Assembly (NCBI GenBank): GCA_029851415.1
Contig: CM056742.1
Coordinates: 90,324,748 to 90,388,747, forward strand
Length of the DNA: 64,000 nucleotides
Direction of reading: 5' to 3'
From: Eretmocerus hayati
Lineage: Eukaryota; Arthropoda; Insecta; Hymenoptera; Aphelinidae
The notes beneath the pieces are model-generated. The model saw only the letters and a list, made by a program, of their open reading frames with translations. It searched no databases and was not told the origin of the DNA. Position numbers and translations under genes: made by a program. Positions 1-11,629 of the stretch are shown here, piece after piece; within the stretch, counting starts at the first letter, position 1, and each line of letters begins with the position of its first letter.

Positions 1-728
1 CAGTAGTAACAGACGAGATGGGTCAGACATACGGCCTGGGGAAAGTATTTGAGATTACCAGAGTTCGCACGATGCGATTGAGACGGGCAAGAGCCCACTT
101 TGGAGCTCGACAACTGAAGCAAGTGTGGTTATTCTCGGAATATCAGCGCTGAGTTGCCAATGAGAGCTGCATCCCGGAATGTGAGTGTCTTCGGCAAACC
201 ACCCCTATTGATATTTCGACATTTACCCAGCCATACAACGAATGCACGATCGGATCCCCAGTTTTATGGGACCAGTTTGTAGATATCGATGAGGTGCAGC
301 CTATGGACCAGGCGGGATATCAGCGCAGGCAGGAGATCCGGCGAATGGGGGGAAATATGGTTCCCAGTAGTAACAGACGAGATGGATCAGACATATGACC
401 TGGGGAGAGTATTTGAGATTCGGAGAGTTTGCACGATGCGATTGAGATGAGCAAGAGCTCACTTTGAAGCTCGATAACTGTAGCAAGTGTGGGCATTCTC
501 GGAATATCAGTGCTGCGTTGCCAACGAGAGCTGCATCTCGGGATGTGAGTGACCTTGAAAAACCACCCTCATTGATATTTCAACATTTTCCCAGCTTTAC
601 AACGAATGCACGATCGGACCTCGGATATTATAGGACCAGTTTGTAGATATCGATGAGGCGCAGCCTATGGACCAGGCGTGATATCAGCGCAGAGAGCAGA
701 TCCAGCGGGAGGAGGGAAATACGCACCC
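1..728 (-). repeat. Satellite array, about 361-364 bp unit, inverted block
   Basis: Two units of a tandem repeat read on the minus strand. The phrase starting cagtagtaacagacgagat occurs at 1 and again at 365, a period of about 364. The same unit runs on the plus strand from about 1208 to 5100, so this is the reversed arm of one array. Short open frames in this block are chance products of the repeat; they recur in every unit and match no family I know. Confidence 0.9.
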
Positions 729-731
729 CAG

Positions 732-1131
732 GGTCGGGTTCCAGCGTTTACGAATCTACGAATCTACAGATTTACAGATTTTCGAATTCACAGATTTAGC
801 AGAGCGCATGCCCAGTGCGTTGCAGTCAGCAAGCTTCATTCACACGATTGGGCCCACCGGATCGGGCCTTTGATTTGTATACGAATTTAGACAAATTTTG
901 GACTCATTTTTCTTATGCTCATACATTTCTGATTTGTTGCTTCACTCCAACATTCCAAGCTAGGGAATATTGGACCAAATTAGTTTTTCTGAATTCGTTA
1001 TGAATCAGCGACCCAATCCGAAGGGCCCAATCGTGTGAATGAAGCTTGTTGAATGCAACGCACTGGGCATTTGCCTTTGCTAAATCTGTGAATTTGTAAA
1101 TTCGTAAATTCGTAAACGCTGAAACCCGACC
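732..1131. mobile_element. MITE with about 130-bp TIRs and 3-bp CAG target duplication
   Basis: A 400-bp non-coding palindromic element. The left end begins GGTCGGGTTCCAGCGTTTAC and the right end is its near-perfect reverse complement, ending GTAAACGCTGAAACCCGACC. The inverted repeats extend about 130 bp. CAG at 729-731 and 1132-1134 is present once at the corresponding place in uninterrupted satellite units, so it reads as a target-site duplication. A 3-bp duplication suggests a PIF/Harbinger-like or other 3-bp-TSD family, but the ends do not let me name one. The insertion post-dates the satellite. Confidence 0.8.
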
Positions 1132-4100
1132 CAGTTGTAACAGACAAGATGGTTCAGACATACGACCTGTGGGAAGTATTTGAGATTACGAGAGCTTGCA
1201 CGATGCGAGCTTCGAAGTGAGCTCTCGCCCATCTCAGTCGCATCGTGCAAACTCTCGTAATATCAAATACACTCCCCAGGTCGTATAACTGACCCATCTC
1301 GTTTGTTACTACTGGGAGGCGTATTTTCCTCCTCCCGCTGAATCTCTACCCTGCACTGATATCTCGCCTGGTCCATAGGCTCCGCCTCATCGATATCTAC
1401 TAACTGGCCCCATGAAGACCGAGATACAATCGTGCATTTGTTTAACACGGGGGAAGTGTCGAAATATCAATAGGGATTGTTTTTCACGGTCACTCACATC
1501 CCGAGATGCGGCTCGCGTTGGCAGCTCAGCGCTGATATTTCGAGAATACCCACACTTGCTACAGTTGTCGAGCTTCAGAGTGAGCTCTTGCCCGTCTCAA
1601 TCGCATCGTGCAAACTCTCGTAATCTCAAAGACTCTCCCCAGGTCGAATGTCTGACCCATCTCGTCTGTTACTACTGAGAGTCATATTTTCCCCCTCCCG
1701 CCGAATCTCCACCCTGCGCAGATATCCCACCTGGTCCATAGGCTCCGCCTCATCGATATCTACTAACTGGCCCCATGGAGTCCGAGATACAATCGTGCAT
1801 TCGTTCAATACGAGGGAAATGTCGACATCTGAATAGGAGTTGTTCCGCTATCATATCTATCCTGAGAGATACATCACCTCGGTGACTCAGCGCTGATATC
1901 CCGACAATACCCACACTTGCTACAGTTGTCGAGCTTCAAAGTGAGCTCTGGCCCGTCTCAATCGCATCGTGCAAACTCTCGTAATCTCAAAGACTCTCCC
2001 GAGGCCGCATGTCTGACCCATCTCGTCTGTTACTACTGAGAGTCATATTTTCCCCCTCCCGCCGAATCTCTACCCTGCGCAGATATCCCGCCTGGTGAAT
2101 GGGCTCCGCCTCATCGATATCTACTAACTGGCCCCATGGAGTCCGAGATACAATCGTGCATTCGTTCAATACGAGGGAAATGTCGACATCTGAATAGGAG
2201 TTGTTCCGCTATTACATACATCCTGAGAGATACATCACCTCGGTGACTCAGCGCTGATATTCCGAGAATACCCACTTTTGCTCCAGTTGTCGAGCTTCAA
2301 AGTGAGCTCTTGCCCGTCTCAATCGCATCGTGCAAAATCTCGTAATCTCGAATACTTTCCCCAGGTCGTATGTCTGACCCATCTCGTATGTTACTACTGG
2401 GAGGCGTACTTTCCTCCTCCTTCTGAATCTGCTGCCTGCACTGATATCCCGCCTGGTCCATAGGCTGCGCTTCATCGATATCTCCAAACTGGTCCCATAA
2501 AATCCGAGATCCGATCGTGCATTCGTTGTATACCTGGGATGTCGAGATATCAATAGGGGTGGTTTTTCAAGGTTACTCACATTCCGAGCTGCAGCCTGCA
2601 TTGGCAACTCAGCGCTGATATCCCGAAAATACCCACTCTTGCTACAGTTGTCGAGCTTCAAAGTGAGCTCTTGCCCGTCTCAATAGCATCGTACCTACTC
2701 TCCGAATCACAAATACTCTCCCCAGGACGTATGTCTGACCCATCTCATCTGTTACTACTGGGAACCATATTTCCCCCCTCTCGCCGGATCTCCTGCCTGC
2801 GCTGACATCCCGCCTGGTGCATAGGCTGCGCCTCATCGATATCTACAAACTGGTCCCATAAAATTCGAGATCCGATCGTGCATTCGTTATATAGCTGGGA
2901 AAATGTCGAAATATCGATAGGGGTGGTTTTTCGAGGTCACTCACATTCCGAGATGCAGCTCTCGTTTGCAACTCAGCGCTGATATTCCGAGAATACCTAC
3001 ATTTGCTACAGCTGTCGAGCTTCCAAGTGGGCACTTGCCCATCTCAATCGAATCGTGCAAACTCTCGTAATATCAAATACACTCCCCAGGTCGTATGTCT
3101 GACCCATCTCGTCTGTTACTACTGGAAGTCATATTTTCACCCTCCCGCCGAATCTCCACCCTGCGCTGATATCTCGCCTGGTCTATAGGCTCTGCCTCAT
3201 CGATATCCACTAACTGGCTCCAGGAAGTCCGAGATACAATCGTGCAATCGATTAATACGATTGAAATGTCGAAATCTGAATAGAGGTTGTTCCGCTATTA
3301 CATACATCCTGAGAGATACATCACCTCGGTGACTCAGCGCTGATATTCCGAGAATACCCACACTCGCTACAGTTGTCGAGCTTCAGAGTGAGCTCTTGCC
3401 CGTCTCAATCGCATCGTGCAAAATCTCGTAATCTCAAATACTTTCCCCAGGTCGTATGCCTGACCCATCTCGTCTGTTACTACTGGGAGGCGTACTTTCC
3501 TCCTCCTTCTGAATCAGCTTCCTGCGCTGATATCCCACCTGGTCCATAGGCTGCGCTCCATCGATATCTCTAAACTGGTCCCATAAAATCCGAGATCCGA
3601 TCGTGCATTCGTTGTATACCTGGGATGTCGAAATATCAATAGGGGTCTTTTTTCAAGGTCACTCACATTCCGAGATGCAGCCTGCATTGGCAACTCAGCG
3701 CTGATATTCCGAAAATACCCACACTTGCTACAGTTGTCGAGCTTCACAGTGAGCTCTTGCTCGTCTCAATCGCATCGTGCCTACTCTCCGAATCTCAAAT
3801 ACTCTCCGCAGGACGTATGTCTGACCCATCTCGTCTGTTACTACTGGGAACCATATTTCTCCCCTCTCGCCGGATCTCCTGCCTGCGCTGACATCCCGCC
3901 TGGTGCATAGGCTGCGCCTCATCGATATCTACAAACTGGTCCCATAAAATCCGAGATCCGATCGTGCATTCGTTGTTTAGCTGGGGAAATGTCGAAATAT
4001 CAATAGGGGTGGTTTTTCAAGGTCACTCACATCCCGAGATGCAGCCCTCGTTGGCAACTCAGCGCTGATATTCCGAGAATACCTACATTTGCTACAGCTG

Positions 4101-5110
4101 ATGAGCTTCAAAGTGAGCTTTTGCCCATCCCAATCGCATCGTGCAAACTCTCGTAATATCAAATACACTCCCCAGGTCGTATGTCTGACCCATCTCGTCT
4201 GTTACTACTGAGAGCCATATTTTCCCCCTCTCGCCGAATGTCTACCCTGCGCTGATATCCTGCCTGGTCCATAGGCTCCGCCTCGTCGATATCTACTGAA
4301 TGGCCCTATGAATCCCGAGATACAATCGTGCATTCGTTAAATACGAGGGGAATGTCGAAATCTGAGTAGGGGTTGTTCCGCTATCACATACATCCTGAGA
4401 GATACATCACCTCGGTGACTCAGCGCTGATATTCCGAGAATACCCACACTTGCTACAGTTGTCGAGCTTCAAAGTGAGCTCTTGCCCGTCTCAATCGCAT
4501 CGTGCAAACTCTCGTAATTTCAAATAGTCTCCCCAGGTCGTATGTCTGACCCATCTCGTCTGTTACTACTGGGAGGCGTATTTTCCTCCCCCCGCTGAAT
4601 CTGCTTCCTGCGCTGATATCCCGCCTGGTCCATAGGCTGCGCCCCATCGATATCTACAAACTGGTCCCATAAAATCCGAGATTCGATCGTGCATTCGTTG
4701 TATACCTGGCAAAAGGTCGAAATATCAATAGGGGTGGTTTTCCAAGGTCACTCGCTTCCCGAGATGCAGCTCTCGTTGGCAACTCAGCGCTGATATTCCC
4801 AGGATATATATACTTGCTAGTGTTGTCGAGCTACAGAACGAGCACGCCCCCGTCGCAATCGCGTCGTGCAAACTCTCAGGATCCCGCCTATCATCCCTTG
4901 CTTTATCTGTGTCTGACTAAACTCGTATATTACTACTGGGAATTGTCTTCCGGCCATCTGTCCCCCTCCAAGACCAGCGCTGGTCTCCGAGTAGGTCATA
5001 ACCTCGTGGCCGGATCATATCTACAAACTGCAACCAAGAAAATCCAGATCCCATCGTGCAAGTCCGAGTTCTACCGATGAATAGGTCTGGAATCTTAGGG
5101 GTTTTTCTTC
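1132..5110. repeat. Satellite array, about 361-364 bp unit, with orientation switch
   Basis: Minus-orientation satellite continues to about 1208, then the array turns to plus orientation and runs to about 5100. The word tgctacagttgtcgagcttc or a close variant recurs at about 1557, 1918, 2279, 2640, 3004, 3365, 3726, 4090, 4451 and 4815, at steps of 361 or 364. Two unit subtypes are interleaved. One carries gagagatacatcacctcggt before ctcagcgctgatat (near 1865, 2227, 3312, 4395). The other has a cattccgagatgcag-like segment there. The last unit, after 4800, is clearly more diverged. Confidence 0.92.
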
Positions 5111-5450
5111 TCCAAAGTCGATACAAACACTCTCCACGTCCATGACTTCCATTGCGCTCTTATCAATCCATCTGCACACGATGGTCCTCATCAAGACGAA
5201 TCGATCGAGCCCTCATTCGTTATGATTGGGTCGTGCATTTGTTCAGTTTCGACGTTTTTGCATCAGCTAGGTCCGTTCTGCGAAAAAAACTACCCCCTAA
5301 GCATTTTACTGGTTTTGAAAAGTTCCCCAGTAGTGACACCTCCCAAAACAGGCCCTCGTTATTGCCAGCGGCCCGCTCTACACGATGCAAAAAAAATCAG
5401 AGGTTACCGCTCATGGGCCATTTTCCCATACAAAGTGTGCATCCTCCTTT
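5111..5450. repeat. Degenerate edge of the satellite array
   Basis: No gene seen. Fragments such as gggtcgtgcatttgttcag (near 5228) resemble the cgatcgtgcattcgtt part of the satellite unit, so this is probably a decayed array end. Confidence 0.45.
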
Positions 5451-8400
5451 ATGAATTCACCACAACATAGCAAAAATCCATGAAAAATTACTGTTTTTAC
5501 TCGTGAAAATGGATATATATCAATTCATCCTAACTCAGTGAATCTTCACACAATTGAGGCTCGTAGAAGCTTAAATTGGAACTCTTCCCAAGATCTAGCT
5601 AGCCATTCCATTTGGAGAATTCAAAATAATTACAAGTACCGAAAATTTCAAAAGTGATAACAAACATTTTAACCATTCGAGAGAACGATTGACTTGACGC
5701 AAATCAGAAATCAGTACGTTTTTTAGTAACAGAATGGACAATTTCAGTAATATCGATGTGAAATTCAGCACAGAAATCCTTGATAAGGTATAGAAATAGA
5801 ATCAAAGGCGAAAAAACTTCCAAAATTCATGAATTCAGCACAAAATAGCAAATGCATATGAGTCATTCTGGAGCAAGCTGAACAAAACCGTTACCAGGGG
5901 GGTCTGGGAAAAATCCGCAAAATTTTTTTTCCATTAGTACTATATTAAAATAGTACGAAAAAATTTTTCTCAGATTTTTTCGGCCCCCCCTGTGGGCCCC
6001 AGGGCCCATGAAAGGGCCATTTTAGGCCCTTTTTTAGCCTATTCTAGAAAAATCATAGTTCCAACGCAATTCAACATTTTTCAACGTACTTGGGCGCATT
6101 TTCCTCGTCAAGACTAGTACTTTTGAAAAAAAATTGTCCAAGGCCACTTAGTGAGCCTGACGACTTCTGCAAGCTAATTATTGAGAGCAAATTTTAGCGA
6201 TTTTTGGGCCTGCTTCTAAGCGATCTAGCTCCTACTAGACATGTGATAATCGACTCCTGCAGGTGGTCATTTTGAAGGTCTTGAAAAAACCTACAACTTG
6301 ACCACCTGCAGAAGTCGATTATCGTACTTTTTATAGGAGCTATAGCCGATACAAGTTGAGTTATTTACGGAAAAGTCGAAAATTCAGGACTCGATTCCAA
6401 AAATATATCTTAATTTTTTTCCACCAAACTTAGGTGAAAATGTTCTTTCAGACATCTTCTTTCCGCAAAAAAAATTTGGCGGAGGTTATTTTTTTTGATT
6501 TTTTTTGCCGAGCGTTACAAAATGCCGCATTTCGTGGTTTTAGCAAAAACGGCATCTTTGACCACGGTCACATATGCTCCCATCTGGACTGATGTGCACC
6601 AATCTGTGTGAAAGTACTCCCCAAAGTACCCCCAAGTACGTGTAAGAAATTGCGGGGACGAGCCTCCAGCCAGGAGCGAGCTGTAGGTTCTATTTACCGT
6701 GTCCAAAATAGGCATTATTTAGGCTATTCGAGCGTAAGCGACCGAGAGCATGATTTTACTTGTTCTGGCTTACAAATGAGATAATGGGCTAGAATGAGGA
6801 TCCGAACATACTTTTCCGACTCAAAATGACCATCTGAACACAATTCCGAGGTCAGTTTAGCTCTAGAACGTCGTCTAGTGCCTCAACGGTGTCAGAACTC
6901 GTCGACAGAATCTAAGTTCTTAAGGGGTAGAGGGACGACTATTTAGAGCAAAACTGACCTCGGAATTGTGTTCAGATGGTCATTTTGAGTCGGAAAAGTA
7001 TGTTTGGATCCTCATTCTAGCCCATTATCTCATTTGTAAGCCAGAACAAATAAAATCATGCTCTCGGTCGCTTACGCTCGAATAGCCTGAATAATGCCTA
7101 TTTTGGACACGTTGAATAGAACCTACAGCTCGCTCCTGGCTGGAGGCTCGTCCCCGCAATTTCTTACACGTACTTGGGGGTACTTTGGGGAGTACTTTCA
7201 CACAGATTGGTGCACATCAGTCCAGATGGGAGCATATGTGACCGTGGTCAAAGATGCCGTTTTTGCTAAAACCACGAAATGCGGCATTTTGTAACGCTCG
7301 GCAAAAAAAATCAAAAAAAATAACCTCCGCCAATTTTTTTTTGCTGGAAGTAGATGTCTGAAAGAACATTTTCGCCTAAGTTTGGTGGAAAAAAATTGAG
7401 ATATATTTTTGGAATCGAGTCCTGAATTTTCGACTTTTTCGTAAATAACTCAACTTGTATCGGCTATAGCTCCTATAGAAAGTACGATAATCGACTTCTG
7501 CAGGTGGTCAAATTGTAAGTTTTTTCAAGACCTTCAAAATGACCACCTGCAAAAGTCGATTATCACATGTCTAGTAGGAGCTAGATCGCTTAGAAGCAGG
7601 CCCAAAAATCGCTAAAATTTGCTCTCAATAATTAGCTTGCAGAAATCGTCAGGCTCACTGAGTGGCCTTGGACAATTCTTTTTTCAAAAGTACTAGTCTC
7701 GACGAGGAAAATGCGCCCAAGTACGTTGAGAAATGTTGAATTGCGTTGGAACTATGATTTTTCTAGAATAGGCTAAAAAAGGGCCTAAAATGGCCCTTTC
7801 ATGGGCCCTGGGGCCCACAGGGGGGCCGAAAAAATCTGAAAAAAATTTTTTCGTACTATTTTAATATAGTACTAATGGAAAAAAAATTTTGCGGATTTTT
7901 CCCAGACCCCCCTGGTGACGGTTTTGTTCAGCTTGCTCCAGAATGACTCATATGAAAAATTACTGTTTTCACTCGTGGAAATGGATATATATCAATTCAT
8001 CCTAACTCAGTGAATCTTCACACAATTGAGGCTTGTAAAAGCTTAAATTGAAACTCTTCCCAAGATCTAGCTGGCCATTCCATTTGAAGAATTCAAAATA
8101 ATTACAAGTACCGAAAATTTCAAAAGTGATAACAAACATTTTCACCATTCGAGAGAACGATTGACTTGACGCAAATCAGAAATCAGTACGTTTTTTAGTT
8201 ACAGAATGGACAATTTCAGTAATATCGATGTAAAATTCAGCACAGACATCCTTGATAAGGTATAGAAATAGAATCAAAGGCGAACAAACTTTCAAAATTC
8301 ATGAATTCACCACAAAATAGCAAATGTATACGAAAACCACTGTGTTTCGCTCGTGAAAATGGGTATATATCGATTCATCATATCTCAGTGAACTTTCACA

Positions 8401-8580
8401 CAATTGAAGCTTGTGTTACCTCAAATTGAAGCTCTCCCCAAGATCTATGTGGTCGTACTAATTAAACAATTCAAAATAGGCACGATCCTTCAAAAAATTG
8501 AAATCTCATAACACATAATCTTTCACCGTCGCAAAGAACCATCTGACTTGACACGATTCCAAAAATCAATACACATACTA
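5451..8580 (+). repeat. Tandem family of about 378 bp, split by a palindromic insertion
   Basis: The segment beginning near 5477 (atgaaaaattactgttt) returns at 7951, and a more diverged copy starts near 8325. Within each copy the phrases ggatatatatcaattcat, caagatctagct and cgcaaatcagaaatcagta are kept. The unit boundary phrase gaattcaccacaa(c/a)atagc occurs at 5451, 5829 (as gaattcagcac) and 8302, so the unit was about 378 bp before the palindrome at 5861-7948 split it. No coding potential seen. Confidence 0.8.
5861..7948. mobile_element. 2.1-kb near-perfect palindrome (foldback-type element)
   Basis: The left arm (5861 to about 6868) starts agtcattctggagcaagctg, and the right arm (about 6941 to 7948) ends cagcttgctccagaatgact, its reverse complement. 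Identity between arms is high throughout, with a spacer of about 70 bp. CATATG flanks both ends (5855-5860, 7949-7954) and may be a 6-bp target duplication, but it is itself palindromic, so the exact ends are ambiguous. A smaller inverted repeat is nested inside each arm (about 6244-6325; atcgactcctgcaggtggtc against gaccacctgcagaagtcgat). A mirrored 66-codon open frame occurs once per arm (6515-6715 and 7094-7294). I see no transposase. Confidence 0.85.
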
Positions 8581-9560
8581 TTTGCATCTTCATAGTACAC
8601 TTTCGGTCTGAACAGCATCTTATCTTGTTATATAACTGCCCTCTCTCTAACATGAACCTTTTCCAACCGACCGCAAGCATTAGAAGTCTTACGAAGGAAA
8701 ATAATAAAAGTGACGAATTCGTGAATCGAGTAGTACGGGACTTTTAAATTTTTATGAGCACGGCGACGCCAGTGCGACGTTGACTCCTCCCTCAACTCGA
8801 GCGTATACAGATTACACATGTACCACAAGTATAGTTCTAACAAATTTTTTCTCTAATATAGATTTCGTCAGAGTAACCCCACTTTTTCTTAATATTCACA
8901 AACCCATTCTTACACACAAACATCTCATTCAACCCAGCATCATGCACACCCAACAACACTCCACAGCTCGATCAGTTCGTACCCGTCTCTGGAAGGGAAC
9001 GAATCTTTTAAAAAAATTCCTCTCATTCCAAACTCAACGAATTCTTTCCTTTTCTATACATTCCATCGTTGGGCAAAAATTGCACACCATATTTAACCGG
9101 AAATAGTGTGATAGCCACAAAAACAGTATTTCAGTGCGGTTTACTGTGAAGTGAAGCTTGTGAGTGAATTAGTGCATTTCAACACCAATCGGCCTGTTAG
9201 CCACGCGGCTGTTCTTCAAAGAATTTGCTGCGGGCCGATGAGGATCGAGATTTGCACCAAATTTCATCTCAGAGGGGACCACAAGAAACCGCACCTACGT
9301 TGATAAGTCCTAGTTATTTGAGCTTACTCACTATTAGATTACCCACCCCCATATGAAGTCATATATATACGTGTGATTTAACCTGAAGAAGGACATAATT
9401 AGATGTCCGAAACGCGTTGTTTACCTAATCATAAGTATATTCAAAAGGACAGTCCAAGAACAGCATTAAAATCATAACCACCATTACTCTCTGTCTGGAC
9501 ATTAGAGTCAAAATTCAAAATTTGTGAACAGTGTTGATGTGTGTGTGTGTGTGTTCACAT
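8581..9560. other. About 1 kb without a recognisable gene
   Basis: No supported coding region. It contains a short GT run (9538-9552) and the hairpin motif described separately at 9369-9417. The left end of the Polinton-like element must lie near its right edge, but no terminal inverted repeat was identified. Confidence 0.5.
9369..9417 (+). ncRNA. Hammerhead-ribozyme-like core motif (candidate)
   Basis: Reading plus strand: ACGTGT (9369-9374), CTGAAGA (9383-9389), a hairpin with GGACAT (9391-9396) pairing ATGTCC (9403-9408), then GAAA (9409-9412) and ACGCGT (9412-9417), which can pair with the first hexamer with one G-U. CUGANGA, helix II and GAAA are the conserved parts of a hammerhead core, and similar motifs are known in Penelope-like retroelements. 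The expected cleavage-site nucleotide is not convincing here (G follows the first helix), so it may be inactive or only a look-alike. Confidence 0.3.
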
Positions 9561-9692
9561 ATATAGATCAACGATCAGTGTATTTTCACAAAGGTTAGAG
9601 TGTGCGGCTTGTGACACGCTTGCTGATCATCACTTTGGTGATCGCCGGAGTGCCACCATAAGTTGATAGGGCTGATCTGATATAGCGGCAGA

Positions 9693-10661
9693 CTACGGCC
9701 TCGCCTTAAACATTTCAAATAAGACAGAAGTATTCTGAGCCTTGGCAAAGTCGATGTGAAGATGTTCATAAGGATATGCTTCAGAATTGAGGAAGATTCT
9801 TGCATCAACAATCTTGCAGTGATCGAATTTCGACATATCCTTCTTCTTGCTGTTATTCTTAGCGGTCTGGAAGGCAATAATGAGGTACCAAGGTTTCTCC
9901 AGCTGAGTTGTGCTCTTAATAGGCCATATTAATTGAGAGGTTTCGGGCATTGTTGGAAGTTCACAGAGATCCTAGCTTCGGTATGATAGAAACAAAGGAG
10001 TGTTCCTTCCGAGAATTTCAAGTAGGCGGAGACGTATCAAATCGTTTGGATATATATGAGTCATGTGTAAAGTTACAGCAGTCAGATCGATTCGTGGAGC
10101 GCACTCTTCACTCGTTGTTATCACACAACTATTTTCATTTTTCGATCTGAGCAATATTACATCATGTTTTGCAAATGCTATAACCCGTCTAAAGTCATCA
10201 CAAAAACCAAATATTTTACCGAGTGGAATAGCAAAGTTGAATCCGTGACCTGAGCTTATAGTGTAGTTTCCTATATGATGTCCTGCATTAGTCATGGACT
10301 TATCTCTATCCGCAGGAAGTGAAACAAGATTTTTCAGACCAACAGTGATACCAGGATTTTTTGTTTCATCAATAATCACGTTGTTAATCTCATAGCAAAT
10401 CATGTCAAAGAGGAAAAGTAGGAAATCACTTATCAACAAAATACTCTGCTCCTTAGCGAATACAATATTGACTTCAATATAGAGATAACTGTCACTTGGA
10501 AGCAGTAGACTGTCAGATGAGGATACTGTTATCCGTATCTCATCATTCCGCTGTAAATTCTGGAAATTGTATGGTTGATACTTCCGTACCATTCGTCGTG
10601 AAATGCTATCGTCCGTCACAGGCCTCTCGGCAATATCAAGAATATGATTACGCCCAGTCAT
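9693..10661 (-). pseudogene. Polinton-type double jelly-roll major capsid protein, broken and truncated
   Basis: Start ATG at 10661. The reading frame runs 229 codons to a TAG at 9972, then continues in the same frame with about 90 more codons to a second TAG at 9693. The second half has the pattern I recognise from insect Polinton/adintovirus capsid proteins: an STQLEKPWYLIIAFQT segment, then KFDHCKI and FLNSEAYPYEHLHIDF. The first half matches the N-terminal jelly roll (QPYNFQNL, HIGNYTISSG). Family members are usually over 400 residues. Here the C-terminal 80 or so residues are unrecognisable, so the gene is truncated at the left edge of the element. By family it would form the virion shell. 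Identification by motif only. Confidence 0.75.
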
Positions 10662-10725
10662 TCTTCCTCACTCTAAAGCCTTGAGATTGAAGAAAAAGTA
10701 TACTTTCCCTTGAGAGGGGAATTCT
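10648..10725 (-). other. Possible small basic ORF relic upstream of the capsid gene
   Basis: An open minus-strand frame across this stretch encodes RRRIPLSRESILFLQSQGF, a short basic segment reminiscent of small ORFs near Polinton capsid genes. There is no in-frame ATG downstream of the inferred start site at 10778; an ACG codon sits where a start could be. It overlaps the capsid ATG by a few codons. It may be chance. Confidence 0.2.
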
Positions 10726-10766
10726 TCTTCTCACAATAGGTTTCGTCGTGCGTCCCGTTCGAGTCA

Positions 10767-10786
10767 CCCCGCTCAACTGAGCGGGG
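10767..10786. repeat. GC-rich dyad centred on the capsid initiator
   Basis: CCCCGCTCA (10767-10775) and TGAGCGGGG (10778-10786) form a perfect 9-bp inverted repeat with a 2-nt centre. The initiator TCAGTT lies inside it. It could be an operator-like site or a hairpin at the mRNA 5' end. Confidence 0.6.
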
Positions 10787-10811
10787 CTCTTGTTTACTGG
10801 TAGATTATATA
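10778..10811 (-). promoter_or_regulatory. Core promoter of the major capsid gene (TATA and initiator)
   Basis: Minus-strand TATATAAT (10811-10804) is followed by TCAGTT (10780-10775), with the initiator A at 10778, 33 bp downstream. The TATA box contains the TAA stop (10807-10805) of the upstream minor capsid gene. The capsid ATG is at 10661. The initiator sits in the middle of a 9-bp-stem dyad (10767-10786). Confidence 0.6.
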
Positions 10812-11568
10812 GATACATGACCCACTCTCTCACGCAAATGGAAACGCATAGTAATTACTTCACCTCTATTATTAATCAAGTTAACGTCATGATCCAAGAG
10901 TCTAATGAATATATTACGTATATCGTTTGTGCGCGTTTGTAAATAAACAATATTTTTTGGTTCTACGGTGTATTGTTCACCAATCGGAACTCTACCAGCA
11001 CAATATTCAATATGGTGTAACGAGGCTCCCCATTGTAAAACGTACCTTTAATCAGGTTACACTCCACCCGCACAATATTAACTCGACTCATTTTCACAAT
11101 GTGGTCAGACTTATGCCATCTGTAGGCTGGTAGAGACAACCACCTACCAAAACCCAAAAGTTGATCTATATTGTTTAAATTGAAGAAACTGATGTCGTGA
11201 TGTGAGTAAATCTCACAGTGTAAGGTGTTTTCATTTACGCGCGAAAAAATTGGTTTCTCCCTCAATTCTAGTGGAATGGATTCATCCTCCTCTTCCTCAG
11301 CATGTGCACTAGATGGAACTCTCAGAGGTATGTGTTCCTGCGAATAGCGTTCCAAATCTTCTATTCCATAAGATCCTGTTGGTATTTGTAGTTCCTCATC
11401 ACCCCAGTAGAAGGTGTTATTATTCCTATCAACATTGGGGATGGCGTGGGAAGTTGTTAAATCCACCAGACCAAGGTCATAGATCTTATTGGGACACAAC
11501 TGCTCTCTAAGCCTAATATTCTGATCAATGTGCGATGAGGTGCTCGAGACTGTAAACTGTTCAGACAT
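10805..11568 (-). pseudogene. Polinton-type minor capsid (penton-like) protein, one frameshift
   Basis: The most likely start is the ATG at 11568 (MSEQFTVSS), because the inferred transcription start is at 11597. An earlier in-frame ATG at 11610 lies upstream of it. The frame is open to about 11005, where a single-base indel throws it into a stop at 10963. In the shifted frame the protein continues to a TAA at 10805 with a typical C-terminal stretch (EPKNIVYL, then NIFIRLLDHD, RFHLRER). The family is the second structural protein of insect Polintons, thought to form the capsid vertex. A run of acidic residues (AEEEEDESIPLE) lies near residue 110. Length after allowing for the shift, about 250 codons, is close to that expected. 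Confidence 0.7.
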
Positions 11569-11596
11569 TTTCCACAACTGATCTGCAATAAGCAAC

Positions 11597-11629
11597 TGGC
11601 TCAAAGTCAATCACGCATCACCTTTTATA
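11597..11629 (-). promoter_or_regulatory. Core promoter of the minor capsid gene
   Basis: Minus-strand TATAAAAG (11629-11622) with CCAGTT (11599-11594) 32 bp downstream and the ATG at 11568. The TATA box overlaps the TAA stop (11627-11625) of the upstream protease frame. Confidence 0.6.

Noticed and set aside
6515..7294. Two identical-looking 66-codon frames on opposite strands as a gene pair
   Set aside because: They are the same sequence seen in both arms of the palindrome. No family resemblance, and no promoter or codon evidence.
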